This document shows positions 1-13,679 of a stretch of 64,000 bases of DNA, piece after piece. Both the position numbers and the translations under genes were made by a program. The stretch is from positions 4,713,501 to 4,777,500 of the forward strand of contig NC_092573.1 in NCBI RefSeq assembly GCF_037975245.1, given 5' to 3'. Each line of letters starts with the position of its first letter. Positions within the stretch are counted from its first letter, which is position 1. Below the pieces are notes generated by a model. The model worked only from the letters and a program-made list of their open reading frames with translations, had not been told where the DNA came from and searched no databases. Source of the stretch: Apostichopus japonicus (Eukaryota; Echinodermata; Holothuroidea; Aspidochirotida; Stichopodidae).

Positions 1-3000
1 TATAGTAATGTGATCCTATGTAGACGTAGGCTACGTATGCAAGTGTGATATGTGTGGTGGATTTAACGATGCAATGAAGAAACCCGTCGGAGGAGGAAAG
101 AATGAAAGAAAGAAAAACGACAGATTAGAAGTGCTACTTTAAAGAGATATATGTTTATGTCAAGACGCTACCTAGCTTCAAACCAATTACTCAAAACCGA
201 TCACAAATAAACCAATGGTTGAAAATAATCATAAAAGGTAAGAAATTGCCTTTAAGTGAACGTCTATTTGTTTTTTCTTAAGTAACGGCCACTGTATACT
301 AGCTCATTAAAATATACAAGTTTATATATGTATGACGTCTTGAGAGTATTTAACGGTTCTATCAAACACTCAATCATCCATATCTTTGCTTTCAAATATC
401 AACAGGAAATGTTCGGTCCATCTAGAATATGCGGAGGAATTGCATTCTTTTGCTTCTAAAAATGCATTTTGCTTTAGCAGCTTAAGTTAACTTAATATTT
501 TGTCTGCCTGTGATAATAAGGGTACATGATGAAGAAAACGTATGATTGGAACAAAGTGTATTACAATTGTTTTAACTCCTCTTTGTACTTCTGTTGTTTC
601 ATACAATCCGGTTCTTGTAATGTGAGTGCCATGTCATGAGTTCGAAGACTTAAATTGTTCCTCTCACGTTACACATTTCACACAAATTTTTAGCTCAGGA
701 AACGACATCACAGACCTCTTTATTAAACCAAGTTATTGCAGAATTACACTGTAAAATTATCTGTTCATTTACGTAGAGTAAAATGTTTTATTCTAACATA
801 GTTAGAACTGTATTCAGTAATTTCCATGTTTGCTCATTGAAAATCTCAGTTTACCATTTGATCTAAAATGGAAATCATAGTATTTTGTAAATGTGACGAA
901 CTTTTCTGTACTTATAATGCACGTAATTATTGGTAGTAACATCCCATACTGTGTAAACCACAAAGTCTCATGCCTACTTACAGTAGTTAATCAGATTTAT
1001 CAACATCTGGTATGTGTGGAACTGAATTTGCAGTTCGCTCAACGAAGACGCCGCGCTTCGTCAATTTTAGCGGTAGGTATGATGTGTATTCCCCCCCCCC
1101 CCCCCATCGGCTTAAACTTGAAATATTACCATTTTGGATAAAGAGCCATTGTAATGGATTTCAAGTGCAAACTATGGCGCTTTTTGCATTGTTTAAACAG
1201 AGCAGAGTACATTTTCAGCACGTTAGTATTTCGCGCACGGTTAAATGACAGAACATTTCATTCTTAGTAAAGATTCTGTAATTTTACAGTAAAAGGTACA
1301 GGCAACAAGTTTCACATATATTTCATATACATTTTTTTTATAAGTCTTTAAAATTACATTTAAAACGTAATTTTACAGACTGACCAAAATTTACATAAAA
1401 TATAGTGTAAAACTTGTTGCCAGTACTTTTCCTTGAGAATTTTAGCGATTTTTTTTTAAATGTAGAAAGGTTTTCTATATATGCGTTCCGTGTGCATTGA
1501 CCAACGCAATGGAATGAGAACACCCGGTTAACTTATGTAAATTTGGCTACTTGTTCTAGTTTGGTACTAGAACACCGTGACGATGCTGCTGGTTTCGTAC
1601 ATACCCTGCCCATGAGTCTTGTCGGCCTAGTTCCGTTATCGCGGTGACCTGAAAGGGTGAAGTGTAGTATAGGATGACCGATGTAGACTTTCGATATCGC
1701 CGTGCTTTAACAAAAACAAAATCAAAATGGAATGATAGTGACGTGGACATTGTAAAGCGAATAAGGTCTAAATGCTGTTTCAATATCAGTTTCAAAGGAA
1801 ACTCATTCCATCCTTTCATTTCATTGAAAGGGTATGTAATGTTATTACTCATGAAATTAACTGTAAGAACTATACATTTGCCACCTGCAGTTTATCCGTA
1901 AAACGACACAAGAGTCAACGGGAAAGAGAAGGACTTTGTGGTTTCTAAAGTATTCAAGTGAACAAATCTACATATATCCTAACTGCAATTCTGTCGTTTA
2001 CATGTAGCGGGAACATTTGTGATTGCTTTTAAAGTATAGGGTCCTTTTCTTAAAAGTCGGACTGCATTGCTCAGAAATATATTGGAAAGTCAATTACTGG
2101 TTGAAATTCGAATAGTACTTTACTCGCACCCCACATCAATGTATTTCCTCTGATACTGATTCAATTGCCTTCGTAAGCATACCAACATGTACATAGGGTT
2201 AACTAGTATACTCAGAACGCACACGAAAGCACTTTTAAAAGCCCTTTTGCAATGCTAACGCGTTAAAATTAGGGTCCAATTCTGATATTCTCTTAATTAA
2301 GGATCAGTTTACATTGTTTTAACACATTTTAAACATGCAAACCATAGATATATGAAAGCTAATCTCTACTGCAAATGCTTAAATATTCCCAAACCATCTT
2401 CTTGTTACTGAATGTTTGCTGTACCAAGAGCGAAAAAGGTAAGCGTTCACTGTACGGGGTATCTGCTAGCATCCTTGGAAGTATTGTGTATAATAATGTA
2501 GTAATTACACAAACCTGCATTGACCACTAATGTATTACGCTATAAACACCAATTGGACGATATTAGTCTCACAACACTCAAAGTATTGACAAACAATTGT
2601 CTTTCTTGATTATACTTATTCTGGTGCAATTAAAGTGATCCTTATTGTTTACTTGTAGTTTGTTGGCAAATAAGCCGCAGTATACTAATGCTCAAATAAT
2701 TATAAATATACAAATAAAGAGTACACACTTATTGAAAATAAATATGTGCTTTCGGACAAACCAAAAAGGGTTACTATAGAAATGCTAAAAGTCAAAAACT
2801 TTCATTGCTCACAGTACAAATAGAATCAGCGGCACTACTAAAATTCCAAGAAATAGTCGGCTCTTGTATCGGATAAATATACTGAAGTAAATTAAGCAAC
2901 TAAGGAAATATTTTCCCCAAACAAATTCTGGTAAATTTAATATTTAAATACACTAGCTAGATATTTTGCCACATACGTGTAATAAATATTAATGCGCATA

Positions 3001-6000
3001 GTTGTTAAGCATATTAAAATATTTCATACATTGCTAATGTGTAAGCAAATATCCTGTTTCTACTGATTGCACGATGGAAGTATTCACGACAAACAAACTG
3101 CAGGAAAAATGATTTTGGTAAAGAAATATCACTATATCTTAAAATCAAGGCTTTTTCTTCCTTGTACATATTACTTGCAGAATACAGTTACAGATGATAC
3201 TAAATAAAGTTGTCTCTTCAGTATAAAGTATTCTAGCAAGTTCCATTTTATCCGAATATGTAAGAAGCTGTGACCACTGCAGCAAAGAAAGTATTATAGC
3301 CAAGCACTTTTTGGTGGAGGTAAGGGGCGAGTTGGGGGGGGGGTGGGAGGGTAATAATGGTCCAGATTTAAGAGATTAACATATCATGTCGATTCGTTTT
3401 CCTCCAAGCCCCTGCATGCAGGTAATATATACTTACTTTACATTCGCGTTTCTTGATTAGTACTGCTTAGAACTAGAAGTATAGACGTATCAATATAGCA
3501 TTCCATAAACGTTTATTATGTGTATAAAGCAACTTTCGTGAACATCACATTAAAGCGCTTAACATTATAATTATTTACCTAACTTAAAGATTGATATTTA
3601 CACGAACTTCTATAAATACGACCATTTTTTAAAACTTATAATAATAATTACAGTATTAGTGTACAAATAATCTCTTCAGTTACATATTGAAGAATAACAT
3701 ATTATTTGGAGGAATACATGTTACGTTGTAGTTTGGATAAAGGTCAGACGGAGTAATCATTTATATTTTATAACTAGCATCAATAGGCATACAATATTAG
3801 CCTAGAGCACTTTATAGCTAGATCGTTACTGTAGAGGGAAATGAAATTACCTACAATATATATTTTCCTATTGGTTTTATACTGCTTATGAAATATAATA
3901 CAGTGCCTAGTAAATCATTTTGATAAGAAACCCTTTCAAGACCTTGCGTTGTAAGCAAGGGAACCACTTCATAGCTTGAATCGATTCTATGGAAGACGTT
4001 GATGAAAAATCACAAGAGAATGAAAGAGACGTCAGCTGTATCTAATTCATTGCCAGTTTACTTTCGTGGTGTGAACAACATGTTCTTGATTGACTAGAGA
4101 AATATGAGCAGAGTAGATGAAAAGAAAGAGAGAGATACACAGTAAGACAGAGGGAGAGAGAGAGAGGTGGGGAGAGATGAAGAGAGAGAGAAAAAGGGGG
4201 GGGGGGTGCCTAGGGGGAGCGAGAAGTAGAGAGAGAGAGACTATAGCACTCACATTCATCGTTTGAACAAACAAAACACCTAATACAGACATTAAAATTA
4301 ATCTTCCTATCTCATTAAGTTTTTTCTATCAAGGTTTTTTATTATTACCTTGTCACATCGAATCTTTTCAAACATCTGTTTTCATCCTCTTTTGATTATC
4401 TCATATTTTGGATCAAATGTAAAACCACATGTTTAATTTGACGAACTTACAACTTCAACGTGTTTTAACAGACCTGTCCTCCAGAGTTCGTGGAACACGT
4501 ACAGCTTTTTTGCTATACTTCCGGGGTTATTAAATATCGAACCACCACTGGCAATAACTGTTCTGATTGTAATTACAAAGATGCATGGACTATCTGAAGG
4601 TCATGCAGATTGTGTTCATTTAATTGAAGAACGATAACTGTTGTGTCGAAGGCAACGTATACTTCTTTTTAGTGATTTGATTTTGACATGTTTGACAAAG
4701 GCGACTGGGTAAGAATTGAGAGTAAAAGGGAAAGAAAACTAACTAGAGAGCTAAGTGACTTTTATAATTAGGCATTTCGAATAGTTGATGCATTTTATTC
4801 AAGGTGCTACTTTAACTTCTGCTTAACTGAACGGTTATAAGACGTTCATTGCAAGTCTAGACTCGAGTAAAATTGCTTAAACATAGGTCAACCAAAAACA
4901 TCCTTAACTCTTGTATAAGACTATGATTGTTTCATCACACGTTAGGCAGCAGTCTGAGAACCTCCGAAAAGTTGTATTAACTGTTGCAGTAATTAATGTC
5001 TAATGCTAATTTTTTGTTAACAAACATAAGTTTTTGAATGTAGACTTGAACAGTCTTGTTGAATGTCAAATAGTATTCACTATAAGTACTAACACGAACC
5101 ATCATCATCGCTTTGAAAACCGCTCCACTTTTTTCCGAGTTCTATTTTAAATGGATTTGTATCTGTTTAGACTTAAGAAATGCGTTTGGAACAGCACGAA
5201 TGGATTTATTTTAAAACCCACGGGCAGTCGCAGAAGTCTTCAATATTCTGTATTGCTTTAATATTATGTTACTGTAGCGTGAAAATGTATCTCAAGTAGC
5301 TCAGGGTGGATGACACAGCCATATCAGATTACTTCAGTCCATGTTCTCCCACTTGTCATCGAAATTTTGCTCATCGATATAGTAGAAAGCAAAATAAAAC
5401 CATAAGTGTGCATAACAGTAAGATGAAAACAACAGCGAAATCAAAGCTACGCTGATCATTGCCGCAAGATCTACAATTACTACTAAAAAAGATCCACATT
5501 ATAAAAAAAAAAAAAACGAAATATGAGTTTGATCATGAAAAACACAAATTAAACTATAGGAGTAAATCAAATGATTGAGCTGGCAACTGATTTATCATCC
5601 ATTATTTGGTGTAGTTCCTACGACCAGTGGAAAATCGTCATTCCATTTACAAAGCCGATAGAAATTGACTGGGGAAATAACTGTCCCAGACTGCTTTCCA
5701 TTTTTCATATGCTATTAAGCCTTATTTGGCGCATTAATCAGTTCTGGTAGTACGGAATGTTTAAGTACGTGTACAACTCTCCTATCATAAACACAACAGC
5801 AAAGAAATTTCAACGTCGAGAAAGATAATCCACATTGTTGATACCATATAGTATAGAACGAAATGTAATTCACACGATATGTAATATAGACTTCAGTTGT
5901 TTATAGAGTAACATACTTACCTTAAATTCACTAACCCTTATGATATTGAATAGTGGAGTTAGTGTAAAGTGGATAAAACATTGAACAATGAAATGATAAA

Positions 6001-6480
6001 GATAACATTATCATACATCTATTGATTCATCCAACCTTTCTATCTGTTTGTCATTATCGATGCTTCTAATCTTTTTGTCGTTTAATGACCTGCATGTTAA
6101 TTAAAGCCGGATGATAACCGTCTTTTAAAAGATCGAATTTGTCATGTGAGGCTTCGTAGCCTAACATTCAGTCAAGAAACGTAGCCTAGCTAGGCACAAG
6201 GGGCTGAGTCCTCTGCATACACAGGGGCTGATTCCCTGCATACAGCTGGTAAGTATACACTTTTATATCATTTGCATATTACGCTAGTGTTGAATTTTCT
6301 GATTTTCCTATCTACGATTTCTTATAAAGTATGCCAATCAAAGTTACATGGAAATAAATCGGAGGAACATCATACATACATTTTTAACATCATGTTTACA
6401 ATGGTAGGTAGGCAGCAAGTAGCAAACTGCATGTAACACAACTAAGCATCAGTCAATGAAACATAAATATTGTCGATAAA
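1..6480. other. gene-free AT-rich region
   Basis: No open frame here has a recognisable domain or a convincing codon pattern. The short frames at about 893-1248 and 1556-1901 overlap each other on different frames or strands and show no family motif. A run of 15 C lies at 1091-1105, a G-rich stretch at about 3315-3352, and a short imperfect direct repeat (two units of about 24 bp sharing 'ggggctga' and 'tgcatac') at about 6199-6245. Exons of a large, intron-rich gene cannot be excluded by eye. Confidence 0.5.
4120..4245. repeat. purine-rich (GA)n low-complexity block
   Basis: The plus strand is almost entirely A and G, built from agag/gagag runs with an internal G homopolymer near 4196-4207. 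The minus-strand open frame over this block is an artefact of it (Ser/Leu/Pro-rich translation). Such polypurine tracts can form triplex structures, but nothing shows a function here. Confidence 0.8.
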
Positions 6481-6483
6481 ACA

Positions 6484-7180
6484 TCAGTCTGCAATTTTGG
6501 AGTAAGAATTGATCCTGTACTCAATATGGATGAACACATAAAACACATCTATTTTCATTTGCGCAACATCAGCAAGATTAGAAGATATCTGACTAGACAA
6601 GCCACTGAACAGTTGGTGCACTCCCTGATAACATCTCGACTTGAATACGGTAATTCTTTGATCTATGGAATTACAAATGCACAAATGAATAGACTGCAAC
6701 GGATTCATAACACCGCCGCACGAATAGTGACAAAAACTCCTAAGCTAAGTCATATATCACCAGTGCTTGGATACTTACATTGGCTGCCAGTATCTACCCG
6801 CATTGAATTTAAGCTGCTGCTCCTCACCTACAAGGGTTTGAATGGAATGGCCCGGATTACCTGAAGAACTTACTGAGCCCATATCAACCATCCTGCGACT
6901 TGAGGTCCTCTAATCAGAAACTTCTGAAAGTTCCAAAGGGCAGGCTTTCTTCATGTGGTTCCAAGGCTTTCGTTATCGCTGCCCTTACATTGTGGAACAA
7001 CATCCCATTTAACATCAGGACAGCCACCTCATTTAAATGTTTCAAATCCAAGCTGAAGAAATTTCTGTTTATAGATATTTTCATCTTTAAGCTCTCGACT
7101 GCGCCTTTGAACAAGCCTTGGCACTGAATTTAAGGCGCATTATTGAGTGATTTATTTACATTATTTATTTACATTATATA
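6484..7180 (+). pseudogene. 3' end of a CR1/L2-type LINE (reverse transcriptase C-terminus), frameshifted
   Basis: This is the last part of the ORF2 reverse transcriptase of a non-LTR retrotransposon, the protein that normally copies the element's RNA at a nicked target. The translation has the C-terminal signature of CR1/L2/Rex1-like elements: 'HLRNISKIRRYLT', 'LVHSLITSRLEYGNSLIYG', 'LQRIHNTAARIVT', 'LHWLPV', then 'ALTLWNNIPFNIR' and 'FKSKLKKFLF'. The first frame (from about 6484) breaks near 6853 and continues in the frame covering 6900-7127, consistent with one lost base. Endonuclease and catalytic RT domains are absent, so the copy is 5'-truncated as usual for LINEs. The 3' untranslated part includes 'ttaaggcgcattatt' and ends in two copies of a 13-bp unit (atttatttacatt) near 7150-7178. 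It is a dead fossil copy. Confidence 0.88.
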
Positions 7181-8570
7181 ATGATGTCTTTGGGCTTCGT
7201 AAATCTGATGTTTACATAGAATGTGGCAGTCATCTTGTAAATTATAATCAGAAATCTGTCATTTATAGGTGTAAACTGTGTTAACGTTTGTTATGAAATA
7301 ACGTTTGACATCTTACTAGTATTTTCGGCGTGTAATATCTGGATTCAAGGCCTCATGACGTCAATCTATAAGATTGAATGAACCGCGTCGTTCGTACTTC
7401 CTATAAGGTTTGGCTTATGTATCCCTATGATCGTACCTAGGCATTTTAAGCAATAAGTGTGACACATTGTCACGGAGGTTAAATTACAAACTTGATGCAG
7501 TGAAGCGTAATGGTCTGTATTGTATTCAATGTAGCAAGCACTATTAATGATGTATGAACACACAATTAGCTTTTACAGTGCATTAAGTTGGGCTTGTTGA
7601 ACTTAAAGAAACATTTCGGGTTAGCTGTGAGGACATACACTTTGTTGTAAAACTACAGGAACTTTGGTACAGTATTGGAGTTTGTCGTGTGGACATGTAC
7701 TGTTAAATTTAGTACCGGGCTACATATCTTTCGATTGTTTCTTCTTGATATGTCCATACATTTTCTTCCGTAGAGTGTTTTAATTTAGTTGGGGAGGGGG
7801 AGGGATGGGCGAGGAGAAGGGAATATCTCCCCTAAATCGAACATTTGTGTGAAATCGTTCAAAGAAGTATAACCATTTCGTGTGTTATTTTTTACAATGG
7901 TGCTCAAGGGACAATGGTTACTGGCAAGAGACTTTCCATTTGCCATCCTTCGTCTCTCCCTCCCTTCAATCCCTCCCTCCACTCCCTCCCCTCCTGTCTC
8001 ACTCCCTACAATATCATCTACATAGCTTAATAACATTTATCAATGCCTGAATGCACCTTTAAGGCTAGCTGTTTACCATGAAAAACATATTGCTAAAATT
8101 TAAACAAGTTAGCGATAACTGATCGATCTGACAGAACTTTAAAAAATGCCAGTGAGGGAATGTTTTTTATTGCCTTAGATGATAACAAAAATATAAGTAC
8201 TTTTACTTATGGTAGCTTCTTTCATTTGTGTTTTTACTTTAAGACGCCAAACATAAGAAAGAACAGAAGTGTAATTAGCATTTTAAAACATCTGAGTATG
8301 TAGCACGCTTCAGTAAACATATTTCAAACTTTTCTTTTATAAGAATAACAACTTACTTTTATTAAGTCATAACGTATTTATTAAAGATAAAAAACTAGCA
8401 CTCATTTATATTGAGGTGTAATACTTTATGCATTTCTTCATTTACCACTCGTGAATGATATTTTACTTAAGTAAGTGTAAGTAAAGTAAGTGCCAACATT
8501 TATGTATAAGATTAACTTGCGTTACTGTACTTTACTGTATTATTAGTAGTTTACATCAGTATACTTGAAA
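7181..8570. other. gene-free spacer
   Basis: No gene was recognised. A G-rich tract (about 7790-7822) and a CT-rich tract (about 7945-8010) give overlapping spurious frames on both strands. No transposon ends were found. Confidence 0.5.
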
Positions 8571-8579
8571 GTATTATGA

Positions 8580-8708
8580 AACTATAATTGATATCGTAAT
8601 GAGTTGTAAAATCAAGAACAATAAAAAACTTTCAGCCTCCATCGGGATTCGAACCCGGGCCTCTCGCTTTATAGGGGGACACCCTAACCACTACGCTATG
8701 GACGCTGA
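8580..8708 (-). mobile_element. tRNA-derived SINE, copy 1
   Basis: Read on the minus strand, this begins with a tRNA-like head. An A box (tagcgtagtgg) and a perfect B box (ggttcgaatcc) have tRNA spacing. The acceptor arms gcgtcca and tggaggc pair with one mismatch. The anticodon-stem equivalent does not pair well, so it is tRNA-derived rather than a working tRNA. A non-tRNA body follows (gaaagttttttattgttctt...) and ends near 8580 in an AT-rich tail (tataattgata). The body is shared with the copy at 8940-9040, which shows a dispersed family. The internal A and B boxes would act as a pol III promoter, and movement would need LINE machinery in trans. Confidence 0.75.
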
Positions 8709-8937
8709 TTGTATGTCCAGAGGTTCGAAACCGGCAAGGAAGGTCGTAATTCCACTGTAGGCGTTTGTCACATGTATCGAGCAATACTAGTTCTATTTTG
8801 TTGACATATTTTGCCTTACTCTAGAGATTAAACATAACCAACTAGAAATTATTTGTGGTTCCTAAAGACGGATCTCGAAAGAGATGCTTTGAACAGACTT
8901 TGTTAATGAAATGGAGGTAAACGACAAAGGCAAATGA

Positions 8938-9045
8938 ATATATATAATTGAATTCGTATAGTGAGTTGGAAAATCCAGAACAGTGAAGAAACTTCCAGCC
9001 TCGTCCGGGATTCGAACCCGGGCCTCCCGCTTTATATGCAGACAG
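8938..9045 (-). mobile_element. tRNA-derived SINE, copy 2 (head truncated)
   Basis: Same family and orientation as the copy about 360 bp upstream. The minus strand has the B box ggttcgaatcc in a perfect T-arm context, then the shared body (ggctggaagtttcttcactg) and the AT tail tataattgaattcg. The 5' half of the tRNA-like head, including the A box, is missing: homology ends at the cgctttata sequence and gives way to a (TA)n microsatellite. Loss of the A box predicts a transcriptionally dead copy. Confidence 0.72.
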
Positions 9046-9077
9046 ATATATATATATATATAAATATATTAATATAC

Positions 9078-9132
<55 letters not shown>

Positions 9133-9201
9133 TATTAATATACATATGTATATATATATATATACATATATATATACATATATATATATATATACAATAT
9201 A
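9046..9201. repeat. (TA)n microsatellite with an internal duplicated segment
   Basis: Long TA repeat. An interruption of about 33 bp (containing aaatatattaatatacatatg) occurs twice, near 9060 and 9126, suggesting a local duplication within the array. Tyr/Ile-rich open frames on both strands are artefacts of the repeat. Confidence 0.92.
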
Positions 9202-9875
9202 CAATTTACATACTTTTGGGAATTCGATTTTGATTAATCAAACTAGTGCACATAATATGCTGTCATCTACAAACTAATACAAATTGCACTCAAATTCGAT
9301 TCTAAGTTTTCCAACATGAAAACTTAACGCGCTTTAGACTCTCCAAATATTTGATTGCTGTCACCAACTGCGGTAAACTGCGTTTCGTTATAATTTAATA
9401 GTAGCCGTTATGCGTTTTCAGGTTTTTGCCGTCCAGAAAAAGAAAAAAAAACATCACCTAAACCATTTACATAAATTATATGTACGTGACCAGAAGTAGT
9501 TTTAAATTGGCAAAATAATCCTTTCGTTTAAGAGATCATTACAACCATGTGACGTGTTCTCAACTGAGAGGATAAATTTCATTCCGTTTTAAATGGAGTA
9601 AGTTTTTGCTGGATACGGTTCTTTTATCTTTCTAGGTCAATTTGCGCTTAGCACCCCGCGGTCCGACGCGAACGTATGATTGAGTTTCGTTTTTAACCCA
9701 TAAACGGTCGAGAAATTAAATGATAGGAAAGGTACCAGTGGCGTAAATCTCTGGTTTAAACTATTTATCCATCTCTTATCAAGAAAGTACAATCAACGTG
9801 TCTTCCTTGACATGTTTAGTCTGTGGAGAGTTTGTTGAGATATTAGCCGCTCCTTGGTTGCGGCACATACCTTTA

Positions 9876-10228
9876 AAGGGATATTCCTGTGGCTAAAAGC
9901 TGATTGTTAGCAATTTCACTGGAAACGTTGTTACATACTTAGATCAAGGCCACGGTATTATAGCAATTGAGCGTAGGAAAGTTGTTTTCGTTTTTCATTA
10001 TGTTATTGAAAGCATTCTTCAACAAAGGTTAATGATATTTTTGCAATTTGGTTTTTGATGATTTTCTAAGTATAGAGACCATTGGTAGCTAACATTCCAA
10101 GTCTTGAAAAAGATATCAACAATAAAATTAGAACAGGAAAGTTAAACTTTTGAAGAACATTCTGAAGTATGGGTGGGTTTATTGTAGTCAAAATGTGTTA
10201 CACAATCTGAAACATGAATATCCCTCTA
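9876..10228. mobile_element. probable TTAA-type MITE (about 350 bp)
   Basis: The left end reads ttaa followed by agggatattcctgt. The right end reads acatgaatatccct followed by ctaa. The ends are inverted repeats over about 14 bp with one mismatch (agggatattc[c/a]tgt). The left flank is a clean TTAA and the right flank one mutation from it, so a TTAA target duplication (Kolobok or piggyBac-like) is inferred. There is no coding capacity. The inverted repeat is short, so confidence is moderate. Confidence 0.45.
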
Positions 10229-12204
10229 AATATAATTTAAAGAGCATCTGTTCCACTGAAACCTCTTAATTGTGGTAAATATAAACTTAACAGTGACGAT
10301 TTTGACTATTCTATATTGATTTATTATAGTCGCACATAAACAAATTAAACCAACCATAAGAACGACGAGTATTCGCCTTTCGAATGCCGAACTGGCAAAA
10401 AACAAAACAATTATCTGTTCTTTCAGAAGACTAGAATAATGTTAAGAAAAAACAAATTAACTATCCATTCACCTAACGATTTAAGTAACATTACCGAGCA
10501 AGTTTAACTTTTCACTCACAATTCAACAGAATCGTTTCTGGTTCATATGACACTTACCAAACTTTTTTGACTATGGATTAGTTTTGTGTATAGTTTCTTG
10601 TTAGAGCTATTGAGTTCCAAAACCCTTATACTTTGGAATAACTGAACACTTGTGGTACCATAAAACGTTGCAACCACATTGTCTTTATTATATTCGTTTA
10701 CCTGTACAACTGTTTTGTGTAAAATGCTGAATGTAAAAGTTGTGCAACAAACTCTTCTGACATTTTAAAGGAAGAATGTCATAGTTGTATTTGTTCCTTC
10801 ATATCTTCGATGATACTTACAGGTACTATATATAATGAAACTTGCTTTTTAAGTTATAGGAGAACAGATGTGTTCGTGTTTCAAACATTACTCTTAGTTC
10901 AGCTTTCAAATTACAATTTATTTTAAACATTAGTTGTAGTAGTTGTTCAACAATTTCATTTAGTCTAATATTGTGGAATTATTATGAAAATGTAACTTGA
11001 TCATTGGAGTATAACAAATTGTTCTACTCTGCAGTATAGATAGTGGATATGAATGGTATTAAATGTTATCACTTAAGTCACTTGATTTTGCACTCATATT
11101 AAATTCCTTCATCCTTGGTGGTGTCTGTGTCAGTGAGATTAGGAAAAGAACTTTGATCGAACTCCTATGCTGAGGGGTACTGAACCTCTGAAGTTCAATG
11201 TGTGGAGAAACTGTTATGTCGTAAGGTTCATCGTTGAAATGATCATTATAACAATGCTGTAATTTCTGTTCGTGTTTGCGACAACAGTCAATATTAAATT
11301 GCGTTGCTATAAAGTTTCAAACAACAGACTAAATGAATACGAATAATTCAATACATCCTTTCAAGTACGAGTCGGTGAATTCATTTTGAATTTTTTTGTT
11401 GTTTGCATTCAGCTGGATTTCCCTCGCTTCCGGTACGTACATGCTTTCAATAACACAGTCATTTCTTTAATTAACTTAATTGACCTTTGACACGTTAAGG
11501 ATGCTACTTTTATCCAATATTTCAAGTGATAATTAATCAAAAGTCTTTCATCAAGTTAAAAAAACTTTAGAATTCTATGCCGTATTATGTCAATGCAAAC
11601 AATGTAGAATACAATTCTTTCACTGCCAAGTATCATACTTGGGAAAATTCAAGACAGGTCAAATCGCTTAAAGTCCAGCAAACATTTAAATTGCAAGATT
11701 GTACTTTAATATATATGCACAAAAAAAGAAAGACAGATAGAAAACGAAAAATTGAGACGGAACTTTCCTATTATATAACAAACCCTTCCAGAATAGTTTT
11801 CCCTCTCTGAAATCTAAATCCCAGCTATAAATTATGGTATTAAAATTTTCACTTTACAATGCCAAAGCTTTTGGCAGTGATAATACGAAAGCTGTAAAAA
11901 CATATGTTTTGAGAGTCGACATATGGAAAGCTTGAAGTACTTCATTCTTCTAAAATTAATCAAAGACGAGGAGGGAAATTTAGTGACAATACAAAACGTA
12001 GATTGTTTGTTGCAAAACTGCAGCCTTGAGGTGGCATTTCCATAGGACACAAAAACACCGCATGGTATATGTATAAATAAGGAATTTGTATCTTTTACTG
12101 GTACTATAACTTGTCAAATATAGTTCGGTTTTGAGAAGAAGATGATAATGATGGTTTAAAATTACCATCTGTGTGTTTCAAGAAAGGCTAATTAATATTT
12201 AATG

Positions 12205-12205
<1 letters not shown>
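10229..12205. other. gene-free AT-rich region
   Basis: Nothing recognisable. The small frames at 11577-11810 and 11832-12168 have low-complexity composition and no conserved motif. Confidence 0.5.

Positions 12206-12294
<89 letters not shown>
12206..12294. repeat. (TA)n microsatellite
   Basis: About 89 bp of almost pure TA dinucleotide, interrupted once by a G at 12241. Confidence 0.95.
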
Positions 12295-12296
<2 letters not shown>

Positions 12297-12429
12297 TTGA
12301 CAATTTTAATTTGTATTAGTATAGGCATTGAGTCCTGTACTGTCAGAATGTTGACAGTAAATTTTCAAATAACCTGCATCCGTATGACAGCAATCAAGCT
12401 GAGCCGGCTCAGACAGCCTGATGCAGCTT

Positions 12430-12590
12430 CCTGATTGGTTCGATAGCATCATGTGTTTAAGGTTGGCAATTGGTTCGCTGCATTCGCAAGTTGATATCCT
12501 TCGCAATGAATCGACGGAAGAGCGTATATACTGTGCATACCTATTGGAAACATTCATCTAGTGGTGATACAAGTACATTCAGTCGTATTT
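12430..12590 (+). promoter_or_regulatory. possible TATA/CCAAT-type core promoter
   Basis: Inverted CCAAT boxes (ATTGG) lie at 12434-12438 and 12469-12473, followed by a TATA-like gtatata at 12524-12530. A pyrimidine-flanked initiator-like TCAGTC lies about 50 bp further on. The segment is less AT-rich than its surroundings. No downstream coding region was recognised, so this is only a motif coincidence of the right order and spacing. It could belong to an unrecognised transcript or to a decayed element. Confidence 0.2.
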
Positions 12591-13679
12591 GTAGTTTACA
12601 GTTGACGAGCACTGTGTTATAATAGAACTATCCGTAGTACCAAATTCGCAGCAATCATGTAAGATGAAATGTTGTATTCAACGAATATACATTGCGGGGG
12701 TTATTTGGGGCACTCACTATAAAGATCACCTTGCAGATGTGTTGGTGGTCTTCTTTAATGCCGCGAAAGTCAAGCCGTGTATTTGTTTCAGCAAATGTGT
12801 TGTGTACAGATTTAATTATCGAAAAACATCAATGTCCACAGAGGGACAGCTTTAGCCCTAGGTTATAGGTATATCTGAAAAAGTTTATCTCGCCTTTCAT
12901 ATCGTTACACGTAGGTCACTGTGTGGCTGTAATATTTTCTTTGAAAGCAACCCCTTGGTGGGTTTGACCTTAATAAAGAAGACGGCGTTATGATATATAG
13001 GTCAAACACGAGCCACAGCGCCTCATCTGACGCATTTACAATACAATTTCACTACTCCTAAAGGCCAAGTTGAAGCTCCGTTCTCTCTCAGGATGTCTTT
13101 CAATTGATGTACGCTTCGAAAGAAACACGAAGATAGTATTGATTGGTAAGATACTCTTCTATGTAAAAGACGGGATTAAACTGGTTTCCTGTTCCTCCTC
13201 CGCCCTGTGTACGAAGTCTAAGGTTCGCTGTTTTTCCTTGTATAACTTAAACTGGTTTGACGACTATCTTAATGTCAGAGATAAAGCTTGGTTATGCATT
13301 CAGACTTGACGGTCGACATAATGTCTCTTGTTTTGGTACTATTTGTATTGTAGATAATCTCACCCTCATTTTAGCTCAAATGTGGACTCATGCGCACAGA
13401 TCGACCGTATGAAAAATTCAAACAAAGATATCACGTGATTTGCGCAAAGAAAACAAAGAAGTGAAACCAAAACATCAATCGGATGCATGCGTGAGCATAT
13501 TGATATTGACCTTTATGTTCCTAAATGTACATCATTAATGTTATACGTTAGGGTATATATATATCCTACACTGTCGATACGCCTATAACTATTACGTCAT
13601 ATCTGTCTGAGAGCCTCAGACGTTCAAAGAGACAATTCCGAAAATTAAAAATGGTATAGGAGTTCAAAGTGAACTAATA

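Noticed and set aside
4047-4292. Minus-strand frame rich in Ser and Leu
   Set aside because: Produced by the (GA)n block; low complexity and no start context.
8842-9277. Tyr/Ile-rich open frames on both strands
   Set aside because: They are translations of the (TA)n microsatellite and the SINE body.
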